Origin: JAZTZP01 sp045637525
GTDB lineage: Bacteria > Bacillota > Clostridia > UBA1381
Reading direction: 5' to 3'
Length of the DNA stretch: 64,000 nucleotides
Assembly: GCA_045637525.1 (NCBI GenBank)
Contig: JAZTZP010000150.1
Location: 1-64,000 of the forward strand
The number at the start of each line of letters is the position of its first letter. Positions within the stretch are counted from its first letter, which is position 1. The position numbers were made by a program, and so were the translations under genes. Below are positions 35,232 to 43,041 of the stretch, one piece after another. The notes under the pieces are model-generated. The model worked only from the letters and a program-made list of their open reading frames with translations. It had not been told where the DNA came from and searched no databases.

Positions 35232-36167
35232 ATGTATATAGGAATTGATTTAGGCGGCACAAATATTGCTGTTGGTCTTGTGGATGAAAATAATAAAATA
35301 ATTGCTCAGGACTCAACACCGACGTTGGCTGAGCGTGAGTATACCGAGATAGTAAAGGATATGGCTATGCTTTGTAAAAAGGTTACAGAGTCGGCAGACT
35401 ATACAATGGACGACGTGCTGGGAATTGGTATTGGTAGTCCCGGTAGTATTGACAATGAAAATGGTGTGGTTATATACACAAATAATCTTAATATGAAAAA
35501 TGCACCGATTGCTGATGAAATGCGTAAATATTTTGATATTCCGGTAAATATTGAAAATGATGCCAATGCAGCAGCATACGGTGAGTACGCTATAAACGGC
35601 GGTGGAGTAGACAGCTTTATATTTATTACACTTGGCACAGGCGTTGGCGGTGGAATAGTGCTTGACGGCAAACTTTACCGCGGATTTAACGGTGCCGGTG
35701 GAGAGCTTGGACATGTACCTCTTATATATAACGGATATCCCTGTACTTGCGGAAGAAAGGGATGTTGGGAATCGTATGCATCTGTTACGGCACTTATCAG
35801 ACAAACAAAAGAAGCGATTGAAAAAAATCCTGACAGCTTAATGAAAAAGATTGCTGAAGAGGAAGGCAAGGTAAGCGGTCGCACTGCGTTTATGGCGGCA
35901 AAGCAGGGCGATGCGGCAGGTAAGGCGGTAGTAGATCAGTACCTTGAATATGTAGCGGAAGGTATATGCGGAGTTGTTAATACTTTCCAGCCTGAAAGAC
36001 TTTTAATAGGCGGTGGAATTTCAAAAGAAGGCGACTATATGTTAGAGCCGATAAAGAAGTATGTGCAAAACAATACATATAACAGAGATTTGCCGATAAC
36101 AAAGATTGAAATAGCAACGCTATTCAATGATGCCGGAATTATTGGTGCGGCATTCGGGGCAAGATAA
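35232..36167 (+). CDS. ROK family sugar kinase (glucokinase, GlcK-like)
   Basis: A 311-residue cytoplasmic kinase that phosphorylates glucose or a related hexose with ATP. The phosphate-1 loop is DLGGTN, catalytic D110 sits in ENDANAAAYGE, the GTGVGGGIV loop binds ATP, and the zinc-binding ROK signature CTCGRKGCWES lies at about residues 171-181. There is no N-terminal helix-turn-helix, so it is an enzyme, not a NagC/XylR-type repressor. The ATG at 35232 has GGAAGGA 8 nt upstream; other in-frame ATGs at 35223 and 35226 fall inside or next to that site. It is a monocistronic gene with its own promoter and terminator and is not obviously part of either polysaccharide locus, though it could feed released hexose into glycolysis. 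Confidence 0.93.
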   Translation: MYIGIDLGGTNIAVGLVDENNKIIAQDSTPTLAEREYTEIVKDMAMLCKKVTESADYTMDDVLGIGIGSPGSIDNENGVVIYTNNLNMKNAPIADEMRKYFDIPVNIENDANAAAYGEYAINGGGVDSFIFITLGTGVGGGIVLDGKLYRGFNGAGGELGHVPLIYNGYPCTCGRKGCWESYASVTALIRQTKEAIEKNPDSLMKKIAEEEGKVSGRTAFMAAKQGDAAGKAVVDQYLEYVAEGICGVVNTFQPERLLIGGGISKEGDYMLEPIKKYVQNNTYNRDLPITKIEIATLFNDAGIIGAAFGAR

Positions 36168-36172
36168 AGACT

Positions 36173-36206
36173 AAAAAACAGCATCACTGTTGATGCTGTT
36201 TTTTTG
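36173..36206. terminator. Bidirectional terminator between the ROK kinase and spoIIID
   Basis: AAAAAACAGCATCA (36173-36186) pairs with TGATGCTGTTTTTT (36191-36204) around a 4-nt loop, with T-runs in both directions, so it serves both convergent genes. Confidence 0.92.
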
Positions 36207-36213
36207 ATGTAAA

Positions 36214-36465
36214 TCAAACTTTTTTTAAATATTTCTCACGGGTTGCCATTCCGCCTCTTATATGGCGTTCGGCTTTGTTTTCGTCGAGTACGCTGTGAAC
36301 CTCCTTTGCAAGTTGCGGGTTGATTTTCATAAGTCTTTCTGTGACGTCTTTATGTACAGTGCTTTTTGAAATATGAAAATGCTTTGCCGCAGTGCGAACT
36401 GTTGAGTTGTTTTCTATTATATATTCTGCCATCTCAACGGCACGCTGTTCTATGTAGTCTTTCAA
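36214..36465 (-). CDS. spoIIID: Sporulation transcriptional regulator SpoIIID
   Basis: A small (83-residue) DNA-binding protein that acts in the mother cell during sporulation, switching genes of the sigma-E regulon and the later sigK programme. The helix-turn-helix TVRTAAKHFHISKSTVHKDV and the following TERLMKINPQLAKEV are near-diagnostic, as is the basic tail RHIRGGMATREKYLKK, which contributes minor-groove binding. The TTG at 36465 is preferred: GGGGTGA lies 5 nt before it, and the resulting M-K-D-Y-I start matches the family. A GTG at 36474 is the alternative. The gene is divergent from the locus B regulator. Its upstream region carries both a loose sigma-E-like element and an AraC-type operator. 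The organism is therefore probably a spore former. Confidence 0.95.
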   Translation of the reverse strand: MKDYIEQRAVEMAEYIIENNSTVRTAAKHFHISKSTVHKDVTERLMKINPQLAKEVHSVLDENKAERHIRGGMATREKYLKKV

Positions 36466-36547
36466 TTTATTCACCCCACAATTTTTCCTTTTTACTATCC
36501 TATGCGACCGGTATTGATATTATGACTGAAAAGGCTTTATGCAAGTA

Positions 36548-36584
36548 GTGGCATTTCAGCACTAATAGGGGGCAATTTGATACT
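36548..36584 (-). promoter_or_regulatory. Candidate operator of the locus B regulator, upstream of the two-component genes
   Basis: Read on the minus strand there are two direct half-sites 21 bp apart: AGTATCAAATTGCCCC (36584-36569) and AGTGCTGAAATGCCAC (36563-36548). The second is identical to the half-site at 39760-39775, and the first differs at two of 16 positions from the one at 39781-39796. It lies about 27 bp upstream of the regulator's own -35 but points the other way, toward spoIIID. Confidence 0.65.
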
Positions 36585-36610
36585 TTATTGTCGGTTTCAG
36601 GGAATGAATA

Positions 36611-36639
36611 TTGACAAAATCCGATTTTTATGCTAAAAT
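36611..36639 (+). promoter_or_regulatory. Promoter of the locus B two-component operon
   Basis: TTGACA (36611-36616), 17 bp, TAAAAT (36634-36639). The strong -35 suggests basal expression without an activator. Confidence 0.82.
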
Positions 36640-36651
36640 TATATAAATATT

Positions 36652-36672
36652 GTAATTGTATTTTACAATTAC
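36652..36672 (+). repeat. 9-bp inverted repeat at the 5' end of the locus B regulator mRNA
   Basis: GTAATTGTA (36652-36660) and TACAATTAC (36664-36672) form a perfect hairpin with a 3-nt loop, 12 bp after the -10 box. Its placement matches the repeat at 8689 in locus A. Confidence 0.5.
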
Positions 36673-36706
36673 CGGAAACATTAGTCTTTGGGGAGGAAAA
36701 TCACGT

Positions 36707-37999
36707 ATGTACAGCGTTATAGTGGTTGATGATGAGCCGGGTGCTTTAGAAGCGACATCAGAGTTTATATCAAAGGTGAGTGAAGATTTTAGTGTTGTGG
36801 GCCGCTTTACTCATGCACAGGAGGCTTTGGATTTTATATCGGTTAATCATACAGATCTTGTAATAACTGATATTAAAATGCCCGGAATGAGCGGACTTGA
36901 ATTGATTAAATGTATATATGAAAAAAAGCTCAAGTGTACTGTGGTGGTTATCAGCGGATACCGTGATTTTGAGTATGCACGCACAGCACTTAAATACGGC
37001 GTGAGAGATTATATGACAAAGCCTGTTAATTTTTCTGAATTTACGCATTTGCTCAAAAAGATAAAGGAAAATCTTGATGCAGAAAATAATCCTGATGAGC
37101 TGATAAAATTAAAACAGGAACAGTTTATGGCTGAACTGTATTTCGGAAATCCGGAGCATGAGGTTGTAATGGAACAGTTTTCAAAGCTTGGTTTTTCATA
37201 TTCTCCGGAAAAGCTTTGCGGATGCGTTATTGAAATGAAGTTTGATGATTTCTTAAAATACAGTACAAAATATGATAAAGAGCAATTTGATACTTTGCTT
37301 TACAATATATTTAATGCAGCAATGCCTTGTGATGTTTATGTATTGTCACACAGCGGAAATTCAATGAAGGTTATGGTTATAGCTGAAGATATTGAATGCG
37401 ATGATTTTTCAAGGATTTATGCCGATGCTGAAAATCTGATGGGAACTTCATTTGTGATTACGAATATGTATAAGTTTGATTCATGGCGTCAGTTGGCGGA
37501 TGAAAAGGTGTATGCCGATAATAAAGAAGATTGTATGATGCTTCTTATGTCTTATATACAAGAGGGAAATATTACTGCGGCTAACAAGCTTTATAATAAC
37601 ATCGTTGAGCAAAACAGAGGAGATAACGGTGCAGAGAATATGCCGAGCGAAAACAGCACAAGGGCAACTATAGACAGTATAAAGGATTTTGTTGAGAAAA
37701 ATTATAATCGTGATATTTCAAGAGCTGATGTAGCACAGTATATATACATGAATGAAGCATATATTGGACGTATTTTTAAACAATACATGGGTATATCAAT
37801 ACATGACTATCATATGGATATACGACTGCGAAAGGCTATCGAAATGCTGAGCAACGGCGATAAGATTTCGGTAGTGTGCAAAGCGATAGGATATAGTGAT
37901 AAGCGTAAGTTTATAAGAAACTTCAAGAGTTATACAGGATATACGCCGAGCGAATATAAAAAGTATGTTTTGAATATGCCCGATTTTGATACGATTTAA
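36707..37999 (+). CDS. YesN-type response regulator: receiver domain plus AraC helix-turn-helix (locus B)
   Basis: 430 residues. The receiver domain has DDE near residue 9, phospho-acceptor D55 (TDIKMPGMSG) and the Lys in MTKPVNF. A middle linker follows, then the AraC-type DNA-binding domain with two helix-turn-helix motifs (ISRADVAQYIYMNEAYIGRI; ISVVCKAIGYSDKRKFIRNF). The ATG at 36707 lies about 10 nt after GGGAGG; earlier in-frame codons have no ribosome site. The kinase gene starts 13 bp after the stop. Its likely targets are the 21-bp-spaced direct repeats at 36548-36584 and 39760-39796, by analogy with AraC-family half-site spacing. It is paralogous to the regulator at 8733, but the half-site sequences of the two loci differ. 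Confidence 0.93.
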   Translation: MYSVIVVDDEPGALEATSEFISKVSEDFSVVGRFTHAQEALDFISVNHTDLVITDIKMPGMSGLELIKCIYEKKLKCTVVVISGYRDFEYARTALKYGVRDYMTKPVNFSEFTHLLKKIKENLDAENNPDELIKLKQEQFMAELYFGNPEHEVVMEQFSKLGFSYSPEKLCGCVIEMKFDDFLKYSTKYDKEQFDTLLYNIFNAAMPCDVYVLSHSGNSMKVMVIAEDIECDDFSRIYADAENLMGTSFVITNMYKFDSWRQLADEKVYADNKEDCMMLLMSYIQEGNITAANKLYNNIVEQNRGDNGAENMPSENSTRATIDSIKDFVEKNYNRDISRADVAQYIYMNEAYIGRIFKQYMGISIHDYHMDIRLRKAIEMLSNGDKISVVCKAIGYSDKRKFIRNFKSYTGYTPSEYKKYVLNMPDFDTI

Positions 38000-38011
38000 G
38001 GAGATAATGAT

Positions 38012-39688
38012 ATGCTGCGTGAAATTCGTGTGAAAAATAAAAATTTCCGGATTATATGTCTTGTAATGCTCTTTGCTGTGTTTTGTGCCGGAGTTTGGAC
38101 GTTTTCTCAGAAGTTTAAGGATATACGAGCGGGGTATAGTGATGTTAATGTTCTGATGTCGGAAAACCTGTCAACAGTTTTGGACTCAACCTTTGACGAA
38201 ATAAATGTTATTGCGGCTAATGTTATTACGGATGATTATGTAAGGAGCTATATTTTTACTCATAACAGTAATGATATATTTGAAAATCTTGTTGCACAGA
38301 ATACCGTAAAACTCAGCTCATATATAAATCTTAATAAGTATATAGAGTCTATATATATATATTCCGGGCTGAAAAATACGGTATTTACGACAGCGGGTGA
38401 AATGAAACTTGAAATTTTTACCGATCCTGATTTTATTCCCGAATTTAAACCCGAAGACGGAAATGCCAAAATTACAGCAAGAGTTGATAAACGTGGCGTT
38501 TTGCTTTTCAGTGTATGTCACCGTATAAGCGATTCGGAAAATTTGGGTTATGTGACCGTTAATATTAATATTGCAAAGCTTGTGTCGGAGTTTTCTGATA
38601 CAAGATCAGAACGATATTATTATATACATAATGATGCAGGTTTGTTGTATGCTGAAAACGGCAAGCTTGAACTGTACAACGAACGTGACTTAAATGGTGA
38701 TTTTGCCCGTACAGATTCAGGTATTTACAGCGTAAGAACTGTAAAGTCAAAAAATTATGACTGGTATTACACACTTGGTCTTAAATGTGATGATTACACA
38801 AAATCAGTGGTGTCGGGTTTTGGAAATACAATGCTTATAGTTTTACTTTTGTTGATTATAAGTGTATTTGTCGCATATCTGATTTCGGAAAGGATGTCGG
38901 CACCGCTTAGAAAGCTTGCATCCCTTTTCAGCGGAACTTCGTTTGAGACGGACAAGGATAAGGAAGATGATGTTCAAACTCTTGCAGAAAATATTCTTTT
39001 ACTGATAAATAATAATGACCGGTTAAAGCATGAGCTTGAAACAAAAATTGTACAGCTTAATGATACACAGATTGCAAACCTGCAGGCGCAGATAAATCCT
39101 CATTTTCTTTACAATTCACTAAATATTATTAATTGGTCGGTATTTAAGGAAGCAGGAGCGGAGTCTGAAAGTGTGAAAATGATATGCGACCTGGCAGATT
39201 TGCTTGCGTATACCACTAATATACGTGACGTGTATGTGAGCTTAAAAGAGGAAATACATTATACAATGCTGTATGTGAATTTGCTTAAAAGACGTTATAA
39301 AAACAGCTTTGAAGTTAAATTTGAGGTTCCGGAGCGGTTATATAACACAAAGGTTGTTAAGCTTTGTCTGCAGCCGCTAATAGAGAACAGTGTTTATCAT
39401 GGCTTTGAAAATGACAGCGATAACAAAATCATTACGGTAAAGGCTGAAATAATTGGTGATGATATTTTGCTTCGTGTTGTTGATAACGGAAAAGGAATTA
39501 ACGACGAAACTATTGGACTCTTAAATGTGGATATGGAGCGACAGGGCGTTCCCGGTGAGCACATAGGGCTTATTAATGTGAGCAGGCGACTGAAACTGCT
39601 TTTTGGAGATGAATCTGACTGCACAATTGAAAGTGAAATCGGAAAAGGAACTGTTGTCACTTTGCGTTTTAAATGTGATCGGTTTTAA
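38012..39688 (+). CDS. YesM-type sensor histidine kinase (locus B)
   Basis: 558 residues. TM1 is at about 12-31 and TM2 at about 273-294, with an extracellular sensor of about 240 residues between them. The phospho-acceptor box is QINPHFLYNSLN with H364. The ATPase part has LQPLIENSVYHGFEN, VVDNGKGI and EHIGLINVSRRL. AAGGAG lies 8 nt before the ATG. It pairs with the regulator just upstream. A hairpin terminator follows, so the two-component pair is a transcription unit separate from the transport/enzyme operon. Confidence 0.93.
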   Translation: MLREIRVKNKNFRIICLVMLFAVFCAGVWTFSQKFKDIRAGYSDVNVLMSENLSTVLDSTFDEINVIAANVITDDYVRSYIFTHNSNDIFENLVAQNTVKLSSYINLNKYIESIYIYSGLKNTVFTTAGEMKLEIFTDPDFIPEFKPEDGNAKITARVDKRGVLLFSVCHRISDSENLGYVTVNINIAKLVSEFSDTRSERYYYIHNDAGLLYAENGKLELYNERDLNGDFARTDSGIYSVRTVKSKNYDWYYTLGLKCDDYTKSVVSGFGNTMLIVLLLLIISVFVAYLISERMSAPLRKLASLFSGTSFETDKDKEDDVQTLAENILLLINNNDRLKHELETKIVQLNDTQIANLQAQINPHFLYNSLNIINWSVFKEAGAESESVKMICDLADLLAYTTNIRDVYVSLKEEIHYTMLYVNLLKRRYKNSFEVKFEVPERLYNTKVVKLCLQPLIENSVYHGFENDSDNKIITVKAEIIGDDILLRVVDNGKGINDETIGLLNVDMERQGVPGEHIGLINVSRRLKLLFGDESDCTIESEIGKGTVVTLRFKCDRF

Positions 39689-39699
39689 AATTAATATTA

Positions 39700-39741
39700 T
39701 ACAGCTATGATGCGTTGTTTATGCATTATAGCTGTATTTTT
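39700..39741 (+). terminator. Terminator after the locus B kinase
   Basis: TACAGCTATGATGC (39700-39713) pairs with GCATTATAGCTGTA (39723-39736), with one G-T wobble, and TTTTT follows. It separates the regulators from the operon that begins at 39857. Confidence 0.88.
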
Positions 39742-39759
39742 GTTTAAATGTTATATAAA

Positions 39760-39796
39760 AGTGCTGAAATGCCACCTTTGAGTATCAAAATGCCAC
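39760..39796 (+). promoter_or_regulatory. AraC-type operator of the locus B transport/enzyme operon
   Basis: Two half-sites lie 21 bp apart (two helical turns) in direct orientation: AGTGCTGAAATGCCAC (39760-39775) and AGTATCAAAATGCCAC (39781-39796). The second ends directly at a weak -35, the standard layout for an AraC-family activator. The first half-site recurs exactly, inverted, upstream of the regulator gene. Confidence 0.75.
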
Positions 39797-39825
39797 TATA
39801 CAAATTATGAACTTTATGTTAAAAT
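39797..39825 (+). promoter_or_regulatory. Activator-dependent promoter of the locus B operon
   Basis: TATACA (39797-39802), 17 bp, TAAAAT (39820-39825). The non-consensus -35 immediately follows the operator. No other credible promoter is seen up to the right edge, so this one may serve more than 24 kb. Confidence 0.7.
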
Positions 39826-39856
39826 ATTATTATAGGTTAGTAAGGAGTTGATGTGT

Positions 39857-41110
39857 ATGTATAATATCCTGGATTTTGGTGCAAAACCAAATACCACCAA
39901 GGTATGTACATCAAATATTCAGTCCGCGATTGATGAATGTTCAAAGACAGGCGGCGGGCGTGTAACAATCCCGTCAGGTGTTTTCATAATCGGTACTGTT
40001 TATCTCAAAGATAATGTAGAGCTTTATCTTGAAAACGGTGCGGTGCTTAAGGCAAGTGAAAATCTTGATGATTATAACGATGATGATGCTTATGAGCAGA
40101 ATTGGGGCAGTAAAAATGAAGGCTGGAAAGCAAAGCATCTGATAATTGCACATGAATGTAAAAATACGGCAATTACCGGACTTGGTGTGATTGACGGAAG
40201 TGCAGATTTTTTCTACAGTAAAGATAAAAAAATGCCGAAATGGCCCGGGTATGCATGGGAAGGCGGATTTGTACATGCAAAGGATCCGGAAATTCTTCGT
40301 CCCGGACAGCTTATCTGTTTTATTGAGTCAGAAAATATTCAGGTTCAAAATATAACAATACAAAATGCCACGTGCTGGTGTTGTTATATGCATGGTTGTG
40401 AATTTGTACAGATTCGCGGAATAAAGGTTAAAAATCCTCCTGAGCATGCAAATACAGATGGGTTGGATATTGATTGCTGCAGATTTGTAACGGTTTCTGA
40501 TTGTATAATCAGCACGGGTGATGATGCAATAGCAATAAGATGCGATTCAAAGAGACTTAAAAAACCGAAACCATGTGAACATATAACTATTACCAATTGC
40601 ATATTGAAATCAAATTCGAGTGCATTCAGAATTGGTGTGGGATATGGCGAAATCCGACACATTAGGGTTTCAAATATCACAGTGCCTCATGCCGGTACTT
40701 TAATTACATATACAACTTCATATTTAGGATGGGGCAGAGCAGACATAGAAGACATCAGCTTTGATAATATATCCGGAGATGATATAGGTCTTTTGATGGA
40801 CTGTCAGGTTCAGTGCGGAACGGTAGTGAATGCTTCGATGCAGAATATGCGTATAAAATCTCAGGCAGGTATTATCATGAGAGCGAACGGTGAGGGAAAA
40901 ATAAGAGGCATAACGTTAAAGGATATAGAACATAGTGTTAAAACGATAGAGAAAAAGATAAAAGAGAATTATGTTATTGCAGTGGAAAATGCAGATGATG
41001 TATTAATTGACGGATTAAGGCTCTGTGCGGATTTAAAAGAGTGGGACGGAGTATTTTCAGATGTTAACTGCAAAAATCTCATAAAACGTAATTGTGTTTT
41101 TTCTGAATAA
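39857..41110 (+). CDS. GH28-family glycoside hydrolase (polygalacturonase-like), cytoplasmic
   Basis: A 417-residue right-handed beta-helix enzyme. It starts YNILDFGAKP, the usual GH28/pectin-lyase-fold opening. The catalytic aspartates are D201 (NTDGLDID) and D222/D223 (STGDDAIAI). The GHG and RIK motifs of classical polygalacturonases are not preserved (SSAFRIGVGYGE stands in that place), so it belongs to a divergent bacterial branch and may act on rhamnogalacturonan or another uronide. There is no signal peptide, so it should act inside the cell on imported oligosaccharides. The ATG at 39857 has AAGGAG 9 nt upstream; nearby TTG (39848) and ATG (39851) are too close to that site. It is the first gene of the operon, ahead of the permeases. 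Confidence 0.88.
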   Translation: MYNILDFGAKPNTTKVCTSNIQSAIDECSKTGGGRVTIPSGVFIIGTVYLKDNVELYLENGAVLKASENLDDYNDDDAYEQNWGSKNEGWKAKHLIIAHECKNTAITGLGVIDGSADFFYSKDKKMPKWPGYAWEGGFVHAKDPEILRPGQLICFIESENIQVQNITIQNATCWCCYMHGCEFVQIRGIKVKNPPEHANTDGLDIDCCRFVTVSDCIISTGDDAIAIRCDSKRLKKPKPCEHITITNCILKSNSSAFRIGVGYGEIRHIRVSNITVPHAGTLITYTTSYLGWGRADIEDISFDNISGDDIGLLMDCQVQCGTVVNASMQNMRIKSQAGIIMRANGEGKIRGITLKDIEHSVKTIEKKIKENYVIAVENADDVLIDGLRLCADLKEWDGVFSDVNCKNLIKRNCVFSE

Positions 41111-41130
41111 ATTAATGGAGGATGAAATAA

Positions 41131-42081
41131 GTGAAAACAGTTCAAATTGAAACAAAAAAGAAGAAAAAATCGAAGTTCATATTTGCATCGATTGAACAGC
41201 GTCAGCTAACAGTGCTTGCATTACCGGCAGTAATCTTAGCTTTTGTATTCCAATATCTGCCGATAGGCGGTATAATAATGGCGTTTAAAGAATTTAATGC
41301 CAATCTTGGTATTTTTAAGAGCCCTTGGAACGGTTTTGAAAATTTCAAGTTTTTCTTTCAGTCGCAGGATGCGTTCAGAGTTGTAAGAAATACTGTTCTT
41401 TTCGGTATAGACTTTCAGATAGCGGGAATTGTATTTGCTCTTGCATTAGCATTGTTTCTCTATGAGATACGCTCAAGGCTTGCACTTAAAACAATACAAA
41501 CGGTAATGATTTTGCCACACTTTATATCTTATGTTCTTGTAGCGTTTATTACATATGCAATTCTTAATTTAAACTACGGTGTATTAAACAAGCTCATAGT
41601 ATTTTTCGGTGGCACGAAAATAGACTGGTATTCGGATTACAAATACTGGCCATATATTTTGACGGTAGTTGATATCTGGAAAAAAGTCGGAATGAACAGT
41701 ATAATCTACTATGCGGCTTTAATGGGAATAGATGAATGCCTGTTTGAAGCTGCACGCCTTGACGGTGCAACAAAATGGCAGGAAATCCGATACATAAAAA
41801 TTCCTGAGCTCAGCAGTGTTGTATGTATACTTTTTATACTCGGTATCGGACACTTAATCAGCGGTGACTTTGGTCTCTTCTATCAGGTGCCTATGGATAT
41901 CGGTGTTCTGTATCCTGTTACAGACATAATTAATACATATGTGTTCAGAGGCTTACAACAGGCAACAAATTTAGGTATGACTTCGGCAGTAGGCTTGTTC
42001 CAATCGGTTGTATCATTGATACTTGTAGTAGGTACAAATCTTATCGTTAAGAAAATAGATCCGGATCAGAGTTTATTCTAA
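41131..42081 (+). CDS. LplB/YtcP-group sugar ABC transporter permease 1 (locus B)
   Basis: A 316-residue permease with six membrane segments, the KEFNANLGI block, the EAA loop EAARLDGATKWQ at about residue 206 and the C-terminal VSLILVVGTNLIVKK helix. It is closely similar along its whole length to the locus A permease at 11884. The GTG start is preceded by GGAGG about 10 nt upstream. It is followed 20 bp later by its partner. Charged N-terminal residues (KKKKKS) lie before the first helix. Confidence 0.93.
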   Translation: MKTVQIETKKKKKSKFIFASIEQRQLTVLALPAVILAFVFQYLPIGGIIMAFKEFNANLGIFKSPWNGFENFKFFFQSQDAFRVVRNTVLFGIDFQIAGIVFALALALFLYEIRSRLALKTIQTVMILPHFISYVLVAFITYAILNLNYGVLNKLIVFFGGTKIDWYSDYKYWPYILTVVDIWKKVGMNSIIYYAALMGIDECLFEAARLDGATKWQEIRYIKIPELSSVVCILFILGIGHLISGDFGLFYQVPMDIGVLYPVTDIINTYVFRGLQQATNLGMTSAVGLFQSVVSLILVVGTNLIVKKIDPDQSLF

Positions 42082-42101
42082 AAGAGAGGAGGAAGATAAT
42101 T

Positions 42102-42986
42102 ATGAAACAAAAATTCGGAATTGGCAGCATAATAAAAGGCGTTGCTTATATATTATTAGTCATGGTGTTTCTGATGCCTTTCATCCTCGTTGTATCTGTA
42201 TCACTTTCAAATGAAGATACGCTCTTAAAATACGGGTACACATTCTTCCCGAAGGTGTTTGATTTAAACGGTTACAGAGCTGTGTTTAAAAATTCATCAC
42301 AGTTAATCAGATCATATGAGATAACAATTTTCTACTCGCTTGTGGGAACATTACTTATGTTAGTGGTTCAGAGCATGGTGGGATACACGCTGTCAAGAAA
42401 TACATATAAGTTAAGAGGATTTTTAACCGGATATTTCTTTATAACAATGTTGTTTTCCGGTGGCTTGGTGCCGTCGTATATATTAAATTGTCAATATTTA
42501 CATATTAACAATACTATATGGATTTACATTCTTACCGGTGTAAGTGCATGGAATATTATAATACTTCGTACATTCTTCCAGGGGCTTCCGGCAGGATTGG
42601 TTGAAGCGGCAAAAATTGACGGTGCAAGTGAATACAGAACATTCTGGCAGATTATCATTCCGTTATCAAAACCTGTACTTGCGACAATTGGTTTTATGAC
42701 GCTTCTTGCAAAATGGAATGACTGGAATACAAGTCTTATTTACATAAAGTCTCCAAAGCTGTATTCATTGCAGTATCTGCTCCAGAAAATTCTTCGCGAA
42801 GCGGAATATATGAAACAGATGGCGATGTCGGGTGAGGCCGGTGCAGAGTTTAGCAATATTGAAGACTCAACAGACAGCATGAAATTTGCAATGGCAGTTT
42901 TGGCGGCAGGACCTATGCTTGTTGTGTTCCCGTTCTTCCAGAAGTTTTTCAGTCGTGGTTTAACGGTCGGAAGTGTTAAAGGATAA
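42102..42986 (+). CDS. LplC/YtcP-type sugar ABC transporter permease 2 (locus B)
   Basis: 294 residues with the LFSGGLVPSYIL and NNTIWIYI landmarks, the EAA loop EAAKIDGASEYRTFW and the IPLSKPVLATIGFMTLL helix. It is paralogous to 12847, with most differences in the region after the EAA loop (residues about 230-260). GGAGG precedes the ATG. Here the binding-protein gene follows at 43042, the usual order, unlike locus A. Confidence 0.93.
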   Translation: MKQKFGIGSIIKGVAYILLVMVFLMPFILVVSVSLSNEDTLLKYGYTFFPKVFDLNGYRAVFKNSSQLIRSYEITIFYSLVGTLLMLVVQSMVGYTLSRNTYKLRGFLTGYFFITMLFSGGLVPSYILNCQYLHINNTIWIYILTGVSAWNIIILRTFFQGLPAGLVEAAKIDGASEYRTFWQIIIPLSKPVLATIGFMTLLAKWNDWNTSLIYIKSPKLYSLQYLLQKILREAEYMKQMAMSGEAGAEFSNIEDSTDSMKFAMAVLAAGPMLVVFPFFQKFFSRGLTVGSVKG

Positions 42987-43041
42987 GGAATAGTAAATGC
43001 GAAATGCATTCTATATAAATTAAAGAAAGGAAAGAAGAAAG

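Noticed and set aside
35313..35804. 163-codon minus-strand open frame
   Set aside because: It lies entirely opposite the ROK kinase gene, whose motifs are intact; composition is that of an antisense frame.
36473..36700. Short open frames in the gap between spoIIID and the locus B regulator
   Set aside because: The gap is fully accounted for by the operator pair, a consensus promoter and a leader hairpin.
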